NCBI GenBank assembly: GCA_030435675.1
Contig: CM059624.1
Span: 6,472,769 to 6,536,768 of the forward strand
DNA: 64,000 nt
DNA from: Steinernema hermaphroditum
Taxonomy: Eukaryota; Nematoda; Chromadorea; Rhabditida; Steinernematidae
Reading direction: 5' to 3'
The notes beneath the pieces were generated by a model. It was not told the origin of the DNA. It searched no databases and was given only the letters and a program-made list of their open reading frames with translations. This document shows positions 11,567 to 22,926 of this stretch, piece by piece. The first letter of the stretch is position 1; every line of letters begins with the position of its first letter. A program made the position numbers and the translations under genes.

Positions 11567-11571
11567 ATAAA
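11566..11571 (+). terminator. Polyadenylation signal overlapping the stop codon of chemoreceptor B
   Basis: AATAAA begins at the last base of the TGA stop (TGAATAAAG), so the 3' UTR would be very short if this signal is used. Confidence 0.45.
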
Positions 11572-12514
11572 GCTGGAGTATTTCTGCTGAGCAGAGGCGG
11601 AATGTACATAACATGTGATTTGTGGGGCATGCATCACAGTAAACATCTTCGCTGGGAATGGTCACGTATCAGTCAGAGCAGTGATTCTACTTGGACTAGG
11701 ATTTGCTGGGATTTCGATCTCGATTAGGATCACTGGTACAGATCATGATAAAATAATGTGTTGATTTCAATGAAAACGATGGTAAACGGTTCAAATTGTA
11801 GAGCAGGATATCTGTTCGAGTACCGCATATAAATCACTATTGCATTTTTTTAGATTCCTATCAATCTCATAGCACCTCATTCCCAAGAGAGATACACCTC
11901 TCGTATCACTGCTTCATAAACACCACAAATCCCGTAAATTGTGTTTTGCACTAATGGTTAAATTCGATCTTAGCGAAATGAACTTGCTATGCACCTGTCC
12001 CCGTTTTCCATCAGGGAAGAAGGGCGGGCTGCAGGCGAAGACACACGTCACCATCGGTGAATTGGTCACCTTCACATCCCCAGAATGCGGCAAATATCCA
12101 ATTAAGCGGACCTTAGCGATCCAAAGATCGTGACCTCACTACCATTTTGGGTGTTGTCGATGACGCATGCGTTTGTTTGTTTGACTTCTGACGTCGGCCA
12201 CGTGCTTCTGTTTGCACTGCCTGCAATAAAAGGTCCAAAAAGTGGTCGCAGTTTTTCGTCTGCTCTTCAGGTCCTTCTGTCATTAGGCGTGCACAGCTGT
12301 CCTTCTAAATGTCACTATTTTTGTTTCATGGATCAGATCGGAGATGCTCTTGCGATCTAATTGTGTGCAAATTACTGACATTAAGCGACGAAAGACCAGC
12401 AAACTCACAAGTTCTTTCCTCTCAAGTGCATCGTCCCACGGGATACAACGTGACTCAAAGAGATGTTTCTCTTCAAGGCACATCATTGGTTCTCTTCCAG
12501 ACCCAGACCCGGAT
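11567..12514. other. Intergenic spacer between chemoreceptors B and C
   Basis: No gene recognised. The final few hundred bases should be the promoter of C. Confidence 0.4.
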
Positions 12515-13669
12515 ATGTGTTCCAAACTGATGACCTACGACGAGCTGTTTCCAGAAGGCTCTGACAGGGTCTCCCCGTGGCCCATCGCCATACCGAATCT
12601 TTTGATCTCAACCGTTCTAGCTCCGCTCAATGTACTCATCTTGATCGTAGGCCCTTTTGGTTCTTTTGGTCTTTTGAACTCAAGAGCTTTTAGGCGATTT
12701 TCAACGACAATAAGTTGTGGAAGTTCCCCGCCTATCGAATCATCTTCCACATGACGATAGCCGGCGTTCTCTCGACGATTTCCACCTTTGAACTGGGCCT
12801 AATTGCTCTCTTGGACAGGGTGGTCACCTTCCATCCCTACTTTGTTGCTGTATGAACACCTACAGTAAGCAGGTCAATTGGGCTTTTCAGTTTGGCGCCT
12901 TGATCGCCTACTACGGGCCAATGTACCTTTGTCTTCTTTCGGCCGTGCAGGCCTTCAATCGATTTGTTGTCTTCGTCGGATTTCGATCACTGACTAAAGT
13001 ATGGATTTACCAGGTGAGTGTCCAGGTTAGGAGGGGCGATCCTAAGTTGGAAGTCAAGATTCCAATCAATGCCCGCCCCACTTTTACTTCTTGATTCGTA
13101 GATCCTGATCGCATTTGTGTGGATATTCTTCATCCTCGCCGCAGTAGTCATGATTCTGACCGGGACCGTTTTCTCCTACGTCTCCAACGACTACTTGTAC
13201 TACTACGAGTGCGAGGAGCCTGGCCGAAAGATCCTCTTCTACGTGTCCATGGCTGCTCTCGGCGGAGGCGCCTGCCTCTTTCTTCTCTCCATCGCCAGCA
13301 TCATCATCCAGGCAATCCCTTTTCGCGTTCCCACATTGATCTGATACATTGAAGAGGGGGAAGGCAAAGAAGATCGACATAAGCCTGCTCATCCAAGGCA
13401 TCATTCCCTTCGTGTACCTCGCTCTGATCCGCTGCCTCACCACCTTTCCGATCCCAAACAGATCATCCCAACTCATCATAGCGATCTCCCTGGCGTTCCG
13501 ATCGATGCCCGCCGTCTACGTGATCGTCTACTTAACTCTGAACAGGTAACGAAGAGAGCTAAAGACGAGCCACAAGACGTAAGCATCCAGAACTCTGCGG
13601 CAGGCGATGGGGAAGCTCATCCGGGACAGACCTTCCATGGCTGTTTCACATATTGGAAGTTCGCTCTGA
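12515..13669 (+). CDS. Chemoreceptor C of the tandem array (7TM), with a GC-AG intron
   Basis: Exons by homology with A, B and D: 12515-12646, 12694-12849, 12891-13013, 13102-13311, 13355-13545, 13591-13669. The product starts MCSKLMTYDELFPEGSDR; an in-frame ATG at 12530 is an alternative. Landmarks are PAYRIIFHMTIAGVLSTIS, YYGPMYLCLLSAVQAFNRF, KKIDISLLIQGIIPFVYL and IVYLTLNR, then TLRQAMGKLIRDR after the last intron. The fourth intron begins CAG-GCAATC, a GC donor where the paralogues have GT, and ends TTGAAG. Both ends are forced by frame and homology. C is closest to D: both have FELGLxAL and FNDN/WKDK at the start of exon 2. Stop TGA at 13667-13669. Confidence 0.8.
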
Positions 13670-15410
13670 AGAACTTGAAGAGCTTTTGCTTCGCTTATCT
13701 TAATCTGTTCCGCTTTGTGAAACAAAAAAAAACAGTAATACATGGCAAGTTTACGTGTTACGAGCGAAGACCTTCTGGGAGCCGGAGCGATGAGCAAGTC
13801 CAAGAGACCAAAAGCGTTTCATTATACCAGCATGTTGATGTTTTCTACGCATCTGACTAATTTAATGACCAGTTAACTGTTTCCTTTTCACTCGAAACAA
13901 TTAACTGAATGTCAAAGCCACCATTTATTCTTCTACTCAGCGTTGTTTCCGCTCGGTAAAGCGACTTACTCGCTGTCAACGCCGAAAAGCTCTCCTTTTC
14001 TAATGTGGAGACGACGATACATCTCTTCCCAGGCCTCCGAATTCAGCGAGGAATTCCCTGCATGATTTGGCGGCGATGGTGTTCAGAGACATATTTTGCT
14101 AAGATTTCGCTATATTCGCTAAAGGTTTCCGTTAAAGGCGTTTTTAGCGCGCCATGATATGCGCTAAGGTTCAATAATCACTGTTCAATAATTTTGTAAT
14201 AATCACAATGTATAAAATGATGACACAACTGTTTATCTCAAAGCTACGCCTTAAGGACTCCTGTTCAAATTAACACCTGCATTTCCTGTGGCACTTACCA
14301 GACGGCGACCATAAACATTCACTTCTGTCAGATGTTTTCCTATTTCAAAACAGTACTTTTATATCAAAGCCCGTCCATCCTTGATTTCCAGGCTCAAAAG
14401 ACCCTAGGCTACTTCATCGATTCTTATGACAAATCAATAAGGCATTGCTGTTGACCTAATTTCATCTTAAGCGCTCCCAAATCGCTAGCTCGAATTTTCT
14501 TACATTTTCTCAGATTGAGCGACGTTTCTACTCGTAATTGCCCTGAGACCAAGAATCCAGTCAAGTTCGGCACGTCCGATTTGTGTCTTTTGGTGCGTAG
14601 CTCTTCGAAAACACTAATGAATCGTGGAAACAGGTGCCATTCGGCGCATTGCTAACATCCGGCGAGACTGGAATCAGCCCTTGTTAGGAATTTATGAAAC
14701 ACAAGATCAAAGTCACCATTGGCTTAAGAAAGATCTGCGATCAAACTTCAGGTTCAGACGTTTAAACTGCAAGGGCCGATGGTGTGCGATGATGGAAGGT
14801 GTCCTATCCGACGACAGCTGAACCTTTTATGACCTTTTTCGCATTTGATTGGGGCAAATTAGAGGCTAGAAGAGTAGGGAAGCAGTCATATTGAAGGTGT
14901 ACCAAAGAGATAAGTCGAAGGAGATCAGTTCACCGGAAGCCTCTCGTAGAAACGGGAGATCCTATGAATAGGTGACTGTGAATGCTGCTGGCGATTAGAT
15001 CACTTCACCACGAGCACTTCATGTCAGGAATTACGAAGCCTGCACGAATGAATCATGTGCCCCTTTCTGCCTGACTAAGTGCCTGCTTTGGTAATTCATG
15101 ACTCCTAAAGAGTGACATTACCAAGAGCTAATTCATTTTTTGTCATCTGCACCACCTATTTTAGCTTCCACTCTACTACATATATCGAACCACGTGATTC
15201 TCGAGGCTTTGATCTTTTACTTCGAAGTATCGTGGAGTTTCCGAGATACCATAACCACCCACTCGCTTATTCCGAGACAAATCGCCGAAGTTTTACGTTA
15301 CGACATAGTTTGCGCCGATTTTCGGAACAGCTGAAACGAGCAGATAAATACTTCGCTGACGCATAGAGTGTCCGCCGCGTCACACGTCCTCCAGCCGACC
15401 CTTCCAGAAG
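13670..15410. other. Long spacer between chemoreceptors C and D
   Basis: 1.7 kb without a recognisable exon. The extra length relative to the A-B and B-C spacers could mark a lost fifth array member, but I saw no remnant of receptor sequence. Confidence 0.35.
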
Positions 15411-16546
15411 ATGAACGCGACTCTCTTCACCGATGGACCTCCGAGGATCCACCCCTTGCTGATCGGATCCTACAACACCGTCGTCTTCGCTGTCGCCTTC
15501 CCTTCGAATGTTTGTTTTCTCCTCGTAAGTTCCGCTTGGCACAGCAGCAAAGAACTTGTCCGTATTAGGCGATTTGGAAGGACAAAGTGCTTTCACGGAT
15601 GAGCGCCTATCAGATCATCTTCCACATGTCCGTCGCCCACGTTCTCCTAACCGTGTCCACTTTCGAGCTGGGGCTAGTGGCTCTTTTCTCCAGTATCTGT
15701 CGATTTGACGGTTGGATCGTCGGGGTGAGCGATATACTTGACCTTCCCTGTCCATGTGAGGTTCAGATCGGTTCGGTGATCGCCTACTTCGGCCCGATCA
15801 GCCTCTGTATTCTCTCCGCCATTCAGGCTCTGAACAGACTCGCGGCCCTGGCGCCCATCCACTGCTTGGGAGACTTGGTTTTCAAGGTATGGTAGCTTTC
15901 AGCTATTCACCTGCAGAGGCAGAGTTGCAGTATCCCACACCAATCCCCACTTTCAGGCCCTCTTGTGGTTCATGTGGCTTCTGATCGTCTCCTCCGGCCT
16001 TGCCCTCATTCTCACGGGAACGATCTTCACCTACCGTACCGACGACTTCCTCTACCACTTCTACAATGAGCTCCCGGCTCTGACCATCTTTTTCTGGCTG
16101 ACGCTCGCCTTCCTCGTCGTCGGCGTCGTCCTCTACTGCCTCGCCATCCTCAGCATCACACTCAGGGTGAGTGCGGCCACAACCTTGTGGTCACTTCTCG
16201 CCCTCTTCAGAGAGGCGCCACCAAGAAGTGCGACGTTGCGCTCCTCATCCAGGGCGCCATCCCCTTCCTCTACCTCGCCCTCGTCCGCTCTCTCCAAAAC
16301 TTCCCCTTCGAGCACAGCCCCACGCTCTACCTCATCTTCCTCTCCTTCGCCTTTCGCTCGCTGCCACTCCTCCACGTCGCCGTGTATCTCCTCTTCAACA
16401 GGTAACTCCGCCCCTGCTGCCATCAGAGCTGAAAACGCACACTTAGAACGCTACGCGAAGCCGTCCTCCGGCTTTTGAGCCTCAGACGACCGAAGAACGT
16501 CGTCGCCATCAACGTCATTGCGTCCTTCAAAAGTGTCGACCCGTAG
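15411..16546 (+). CDS. Chemoreceptor D of the tandem array (7TM, Srx/Srt-like)
   Basis: Six exons: 15411-15524, 15569-15724, 15767-15886, 15957-16166, 16211-16401, 16447-16546. The start gives MNATLFTDGPPRIHPLLIG. Landmarks are MSAYQIIFHMSVAHVLLTV, YFGPISLCILSAIQALNR, TGTIFTYRTDDFLYHFYNE (C has TGTVFSYVSNDYLYYYECE here), KCDVALLIQGAIPFLYLAL and HVAVYLLFNR. The cytoplasmic tail TLREAVLRLLSLRRPKNV is longer and more basic than in A. TAG is at 16544-16546. The same intron phases occur in all four genes. Confidence 0.83.
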
Positions 16547-16588
16547 ATGTGCCATCAGGAAAACCTACATCACAAAAAAAGAAGTACA

Positions 16589-16594
16589 AATAAA
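16589..16594 (+). terminator. Polyadenylation signal of chemoreceptor D
   Basis: AATAAA 43 bases after the stop codon. Confidence 0.5.
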
Positions 16595-16680
16595 ACGTAT
16601 AAACACCCATTTCTGCAACATAAAAGTAAAATGAAAACATAGAGGTTAAGGTACACGAATAAACAGACGAAGTTGGGAAG

Positions 16681-17547
16681 CTACTGCAACTGCTCGGTCA
16701 TCGACTTCTCGTAGTTGTAGTCACTGCCCGATCTTCGGTAAACTTCCATGATGATCAGCTGGCGTCGTCGATATACTTCGGATTGCAACTCAGCCATCTT
16801 CTGCTGCAGCATTTCCTGTTCTTCTTTCGCTCGCTGCGCTTCATCGACATGTTCTTTAACGGGATTGTCCTGCTTGGGCGGCTGCTTCTTTCGTCGCTTC
16901 GCAGAGATCGGCCTGTCGTTTTCCATCGGTACCAAACCTCGGCGATAGTGACGACGCCAGGCCTCGGGTACATGATCGAACCCCAACGGGGTGGGAGGCG
17001 GAGGAGGACGCTTCACAAGTCGGCGACGTCCCTGCTGTGTCATCGGACAGATCACTTGCATGCCAGGCGGGACAAAGACGGACCCTTCGCTGATGTCCAC
17101 TGGAGTTGCTCCGCCGTATCTCTGCTGTAGCTCGTAGTGTTGTTGTTGGTAGATCGGCTGTGCGTTCGGGATGCACACACGCACGACGTTCACTTCTCTC
17201 TGCATCTGCTGCATCACTGGAAAGCCGCCTTGAAATGCCACCGGCTGTTGGAAGTGGTATTGCGGATCCACAGGGCCGAAAAACATCTGCTCCTGCTGAC
17301 GATTCTGGTACAGTTTCCGCGAAGGGACACACACGCGCACCACGGGCACAGGAGGCTGCGACGACGGTTCCTCCGGCTGCAGCACCGGCGGCTCGTCGTA
17401 GCCAGCGTCTGCCGAGTCGAACATCGCCTGAAACGAGGAGGAAATGGTAAATCGGACGAGGAGAGTTCGTGAAAGAACAAAGAAGTAGTGAACGTCACCC
17501 ACAGGGCAAACCCTGTAGCCACGGTGAATTCCTGCTTGAGAATCCAT
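16681..17547 (-). CDS. Pro/Gln-rich protein with duplicated VVRVC motif, unknown function
   Basis: Two exons. The first starts at ATG 17547 (MDSQAGIHRGYRVCP), then an intron whose 3' end is CTCGTTTCAG near 17431. The second opens AMFDSADAGYDEPPVLQPEE. The protein is rich in Pro and Gln. A short motif occurs twice about 60 residues apart, as VVRVCVPSRKLYQ and VVRVCIPNAQPIYQ, and exon 1 has YRVCP. A basic stretch (ISAKRRKKQPPKQ) could be a nuclear localisation signal. It is followed by a charged helix (EAQRAKEEQEMLQQKMAEL) likely to form a coiled coil. I do not recognise the family. A low-complexity regulatory or RNA-associated protein is possible. Stop TAG at 16681-16683. Confidence 0.65.
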   Translation of the reverse strand: MDSQAGIHRGYRVCPVGDVHYFFVLSRTLLVRFTISSSFQAMFDSADAGYDEPPVLQPEEPSSQPPVPVVRVCVPSRKLYQNRQQEQMFFGPVDPQYHFQQPVAFQGGFPVMQQMQREVNVVRVCIPNAQPIYQQQHYELQQRYGGATPVDISEGSVFVPPGMQVICPMTQQGRRRLVKRPPPPPTPLGFDHVPEAWRRHYRRGLVPMENDRPISAKRRKKQPPKQDNPVKEHVDEAQRAKEEQEMLQQKMAELQSEVYRRRQLIIMEVYRRSGSDYNYEKSMTEQLQ

Positions 17548-18424
17548 CCAAAATCTGTTGGCACGAAGCCTAAGTGACACAGAACTAAGCCTGCGAAACG
17601 TATTTATGTCACGCCCAAAAATCTACAAGGGCCAGCTCGACCAGCTCAAAAGTAAGAAACGCAGCGAAAACTACCGTATCCGAGAAAAGCGAAAATTTCT
17701 TCGCAAATGAGTTCTTAAGCAATGCTAGCGCGGCAACGAATTCCGACGGTTTCCCCCAATGGAAACATATGAGACGCAAGGTTATAGTCGCATTAAAAAA
17801 CTGGTGGCATTTTTTCGATTTGGTCCCACAACGCCTTTTTTTGCGCGCGCAACGCCAACATGGCGTGTGGTCTTCCATTTTACAATGGGAAATCGTGGAA
17901 TTTGCAGATCGTCTGCAAGTTTGGGCACTTTTGACAAGGATATCACGCGAATCTCAAAATTCTACAAGCAAATCAATATTCCCTGGTTAATTTCGAGTCG
18001 ATTAAGCCCAAAATTGTCGAAATTGAATGTGTGCACGAGAAGTGATGTTCTTTTTTATCTCCGGATGCCGCGATAGCAGAGTTCAGTCCCTGTTTTTGAG
18101 GTTGTTCCTCTCTTTAACTCCATGTCCGCGGGCTTTCTGGCCAAGAACTGAATGCAACCAAGGATTATCAACAACATAGAACAAGATACAAAGTGCAAAT
18201 CATTCATCAGAAAGATCAGAATCACTATCAGACTCAGGGATACGGTAGTCCATACCGGAGAAAGAGGAGCTATGTAAATGTAGATATGCTTGTTCAACCT
18301 TTCTAGTGTGCTCGAAAATGTTTCTAAAAAAACTGGGCGGTGTTGTTCCAAAACTTGTTCGCATGTGAGCCATGACAGTATGGATTTTGTCCTTATGTTT
18401 CGTTTTTTTACGGGTGTCTTTTTT

Positions 18425-18564
18425 ACTCCTGACTCTCTACACCTCTCGTCGACGAACCTCTTTGGCATGTGCCCAGAACATCTCGATCGGATTGAGATCA
18501 CAGTGGTACGGAGGAAGTCTCAACAGTTCCACTCCTGACTCTCTACACCTCTCGTCGACGAACC
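18425..18564. repeat. 34-base direct repeat inside the fold-back element
   Basis: The stretch beginning ACTCCTGACTCTCTACACCT occurs at 18425-18458 and again at 18531-18564, 106 bases apart, apparently identical. On the minus strand it encodes RFVDERCRESGV twice. Confidence 0.85.
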
Positions 18565-18643
18565 GTGATATGAAAGAATCTCGTCCCCCCAGCCCAATAT
18601 AATTGATCGAGTTTTTCGATCTCCAGGTCTTTACTCCAGGCAT
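18440..18643 (-). pseudogene. Remnant of a DDE (Tc1/mariner/IS630-type) transposase
   Basis: The minus-strand frame encodes RLPPYHCDLNPIEMFWAHAK, the conserved LPPYSPDLNPIExxW block around the second catalytic Asp of DDE_3 transposases. The upstream frame is short and lacks the first Asp block and the DNA-binding domain. Downstream of KEVRRREV the frame breaks. A 34-base segment (18531-18564) is repeated at 18425-18458, adding to the damage. The element cannot encode a working transposase and would depend on another copy. Confidence 0.75.
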
Positions 18644-19049
18644 AACTCTGGTTAATCCTGTGATCAGCCTTTATATATTTTCAGTTCTTGGCCAGAGAGC
18701 CCGCGGACATGGAGTGAAAGAGAGGAACAACCTCAAAAACAGAGACTGAACTCTGCTTTCGCGGCATCCGGAGATAAAAAAGAACATCACTTCTCGTGCA
18801 CACGTTCAATTTCGACAATTTTGGGCTTAATCGACTCGAAATTAACCAGGGAATATTGATTTGCTTGTAGAATTTTGAGATTCGCGTGATATCCCTGTCA
18901 AAAGTGCCCAAACTTGCAGACGATCTGCAAATTCCACGATTTCCCATTGTAAAATGGAAGACCACACGCCATGTTGGCGTTGCGCGCGCAAAAAAAGGCG
19001 TTGTGGGACCAAATCGAAAAAATGCCACCAATTTTTTTATGCGACTATA

Positions 19050-20391
19050 CCGAACCAGGATCAAAGGATCAAACCACTCAAGACAGACTCAAAGCATTTG
19101 GCCATCGCCAAATGTCTTCTCCCCATGCAGTTCAGGGTATCTGCTTCGGGACCGCTCATCCGTATCCCGCTCGCCCGTCCTTCGATTCCATGCTGAAGAA
19201 GCAGTCAGTTTGTGGAGTTTCATTCACAAGAGTATTGTCGATGAGGCAAATCACACTTTGCACTTTGCCCTTCCCTGTTGCCGCATGCCTGCACACAGTG
19301 CACAACCATTATTAGTCGTCATAAAAATGTTGTTGACATCTCCGTGCCGACGAAAAAAATCCTTCTCGCTCGCCTTCGATTTTTGTGTACGGCCATACTT
19401 GGGTAACCGCGATAACCACCTTCTTTGTTCTAAAGTCTTCTGATATCACGTTGGTGGGTCTTTACCCCGGGGCTCCTTCTTCCTTATCACAAACCTTTTC
19501 CCTTCGATGTAACTTCTATTTTCCCATTGGAAGTGTCTTTGTTTCGGCTCCTCTTATTCCCGAGTGTATCATCCAATCGCCGCGTTTTGATCCGGGGAGA
19601 TGCTTCTGATGTCTGCGATATGTCCTTCGAGTTTTGGAAGTGTTCGCTTCCTTCGCTGTGCTCCATTCCTCTCCATAGAGTCATTTTATGTGCCACACGA
19701 CGGCGAAGGGTATCGTAAGTTCAAAGCGACGACGGTGGCAGAGGAATAGAGCCCTGTGTGGAAAAAATTCGTTTTTGCACGTGAAACAGTAGCATGTATT
19801 GTAAAATTTATCTCCAAAAAGAAATTCAAACAAGCGACCACTCGTAAGCTGTCCCCTCCGACTATGTTTGTGAGAATGGGGCCGCTACTCTGATAAGACG
19901 CAACCCAAAACGATCGCTTTATTCGGTCCTCCTTCGCCTTCCCTGGCGACCAAAGATCATTCTTGAAATCACAAATGAATTCATCACGAACAAACACCTT
20001 TTTCTTTCCACTTCCCAGTTTTCCAGTGGTTTTGTTGCGTGACCTTGTCACCTTCGGCTGCCACTAATTAAGACACAGAGCACACCTGTCCCAAAACCGC
20101 TCCGTTTTTTCGTCTAACGAACGCGAAAACCCGTTAGGCGACGTTTGTAATAAATATTACGACGAACCGTCGTTTTCGGCGACGTGTTCCGGCATAAAAC
20201 GTTGCAAAACACGCGTCCGACGACGTCTTCTTGCGTCCCTTTTGTCGCCATCGACGCTCGTCGCGGCGCTCATTTGCTTCGCTCGAAGGTGGCGCCGTCG
20301 GCCCTTCGGGATGACGTCACCTTCCCCTTCGCGTCCCATTGACTCGAATCTATTTTATTCGGCAGATTTACTGACAATTGACTCGCGATAA
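19050..20391. other. Intergenic region, no gene recognised
   Basis: Short ORFs on both strands have no splice or family support. Confidence 0.4.
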
Positions 20392-21095
20392 TCACTCGGC
20401 GTATGGCGGAGGGGGCGATTTGTCCGAAGAAGGGTACTGGTTAGGATAGGGCGCTTTCGGAGGTCCGTGGGGAGTTGGTCCGGGCTTAGGGAACAGCACT
20501 GACTGATTGGTGGGATACGGTAAGGGCTCGGCGGGACGGGCTGAGATATTAGATTGGGGAGGGGGATAGGGTCCGCCGTATCCACTCGGGGGCATGTTGG
20601 GAGATGGGTACTTGGAGGGTTCCGGTCGGGAAGGCTGCGAAGAAGAAGTTGGCTTCGAGAACTCCTGCTGACCGTAGGCGCCTCCGGGGGGTGGAGGTCC
20701 CGGCTTCGAGTACTCTCCGGAGGGTGGAGGAGCACCTTGATTCAAGGGATATCCTCCTGAGGGGTTAGGAGGCCCACCCGGATAGCCTCCCGGAGGATAA
20801 GAAGCTCCGGGGTGTGGAGGAGGAGGTCCTCCTGTGGGGTAGCCAGCATGGGAATAGCCTCCCGGGGGTGGATAGTAGGTCGCGTGGTAGTTCGCCATTG
20901 GATGGGAAGGACCATGAGGAGTACTGTAGGCCGGGTAGTTCGGATCTAAAGGTACATGTGGATGATTTTGCGATCAAATGATTGATTACATTGTTGGACA
21001 TAGGTGGTTCTTGGACCACAGGGGTCGCAGTGGCTCCTATGGTGATAGTCGTAGTCGTCATCGCAGTGGTGGTGATGTCCGTGGTGGTGGCCCAT
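20392..21095 (-). CDS. His-rich N terminus plus Pro/Gly-rich (GYPxGG) repeat protein ending PPPPYAE
   Basis: Two exons. ATG 21095 opens MGHHHGHHHHCDDDYDYHH, with CDPCG soon after. An intron of about 45 bases (GTAATC...CTTTAG, near 20942-20987) joins in phase to YPNYPAYSTPHGPSHPMAN. The rest is low-complexity Pro, Gly, Tyr and Ser with GGYP and PPPG units, and ends PPPPYAE, a PPxY-type ligand for WW domains. The His/Asp/Cys cluster could bind divalent metal; this is inference. The composition resembles Pro/Gly/Tyr-rich adaptor or condensate proteins, but no specific family is recognised. Stop at 20392-20394. Confidence 0.7.
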
Positions 21096-22926
21096 GGTGG
21101 AAAAAGGAAATGACGCCCTGCAGCGCCGCGATCAGTTTATGTACGGAGTGAGTGAGACGATAAGCAATCTGAGATGATTCACCACCCGTGTGACTCCCTA
21201 AGATGGAAATATTGACGTCATCGGTTATGCAATACAAATCAGGTCGTGCTTTATTTCTCTTTTCGCCTTTCAGTGGATAGAATTAGGTTTCTGTTTGTTT
21301 GGATGATCCTCGATGGGGCGGTAGCCAATTTGGAATTCTTGTCAGAGTGTTAGAAGGCCTAGTAGTGGGGAAGTTGATGGAAGCTTGGCGCCTTGTCCAC
21401 TTCAAAGACCTTTCGAAGTGCACAAAAGACAGTGATAGGCTCGGTATTTTATTCTTCCTTCCATTTTCGCTTTCGTCGCTAATGACACAGATTTGATTCC
21501 TTTACCATATCAAGAAGCTCTAGATGCATTTAATGCATTGATCCTTCAGGCGTACTGTGGCGGCCACTTATGGTTGGGCATAAATATTGTTGATTTGAAC
21601 TTGAAGAAAACGTCGCATTTTCGCAAGATTGAAAAACTGATTGGCATGGGGTCCTTTTGGGAATCTGTTTAGTCTTTCGTTAAGATAAATGGGAAGTATC
21701 CAGAAACGGTGTCGCCATGCTCTCATTCATTGTCTTAACAAATGAACACGCTGCGCACTACATCTCCATTTTGTTTTTTTTTTTGCGACGACGACCGTAG
21801 GCTGGCACACAACGATCCTTTTCTAACAGTGCTGTTTCACCTTAGAGAGCTACGATTAGTCCACCTGTTGCCTTCTTTCATATCCATTTGCCTCCTTGGT
21901 CAGACACAGCATGGTGAAGATGAAAGACAAAGGATTCCGTGACAAAGAAATCGTAGACAGCCATAAACCAAAAGCCAAATTTCACAAAGTCACGCGATCT
22001 GCTTGCACCTCCACTTACGGCAGATGCATTTTATGTTTCTATCGTCACTCCTTTGTGCATCTCAACGCGTCAAAGGACGTCTTCTTTTCAGCCGTTTACC
22101 TCTGAGAGTAGCTTTATGATCCTCACCATCCTCGTAGCGTCTTTTTCTGTCCTCCCTCCACCCTTTTGGTTTCTTTCCTCCGTCAAACAGTTCTTCCCTC
22201 AACGCCATATGGCTTCCACACAAACAGATTTCTTCCGAAAGGAGAAGCGCGGCGATCCGATCGTCACCGTATCACAAGATCTGTTTATATCGGCGGCACC
22301 GACGGCCATGCTGCGGTGCGCCACCTCCCCTCCATCGCCTTTTTTCTGTGGTGCTAGGCTGGCTGCACTCTTTAGCTCCCTTTGTGCGTCCATTTGCCCT
22401 ACAAAACGAAGGGAATGTCCGACGATTCTGCATGCATAATAAGCGATCGCCGCTTCGAAGCGCTCCTGGACCCTCTCCTCTGCCTTTGCATCTCAATTAG
22501 CCTTTTCTACTGAATCGCCAATCGCTTTTTCGGGGCGCTTCTTTTCCGTCTGCCTCAATGGCGCTAGTCGACGGCGAAACCTTTGATCGGGAGGACTGTT
22601 TACGTCTGCATGATGGCCCTTCCGCACTTGGATCAAAAGTGCGCCGCTGTAGGACGTCCGATTCAGGCGGACGATTCGACGCCTCCTCGGCGCCGACGAA
22701 GGGGGCGTTCCCTTGAGGCTCCCTCACAGGGCTCTTAGTACCGTCGATCCTCCATAAAGACCGACGGGGATGGGTGGGGCATGTGCCTCTGTGAGTCTCT
22801 CTCTGAGATCAAGGGTACGGTAGTCTGGTCTCAGTGGAATTCTGTGTTTCCTATTCGTCTTGGCGTCCAGAAGCCACTGGATCGGCGCTAATAGACTACC
22901 ATAGTTTCAGGTTCGAAGCAGTTATC
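21096..22926. other. Intergenic region between divergent genes
   Basis: 1.8 kb with no exon recognised. It contains the promoters of the Pro/Gly-rich protein and of the RING protein. Confidence 0.4.

Larger units (their letters stand above)
17783..19049. mobile_element. Fold-back Tc1/mariner-like element with 369-base inverted arms
   Basis: The two arms, 17783-18151 and 18681-19049, are near-identical in inverted orientation, with only a handful of differences. Both outer ends read TATAGTCGCATNAAAAAA inward, with TA at the very edge, as expected for TA target sites of the Tc1/mariner superfamily. The 529-base centre holds a broken transposase-like frame on the minus strand. Because the arms are so alike, the copy looks young or is being kept uniform by gene conversion. 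Confidence 0.82.

Noticed and set aside
17759..18076. Identical 100-codon ORFs in both arms of the fold-back element
   Set aside because: They are the same arm sequence read in inverted orientation, with no ATG context, domain or splice signal. Treated as part of the element.
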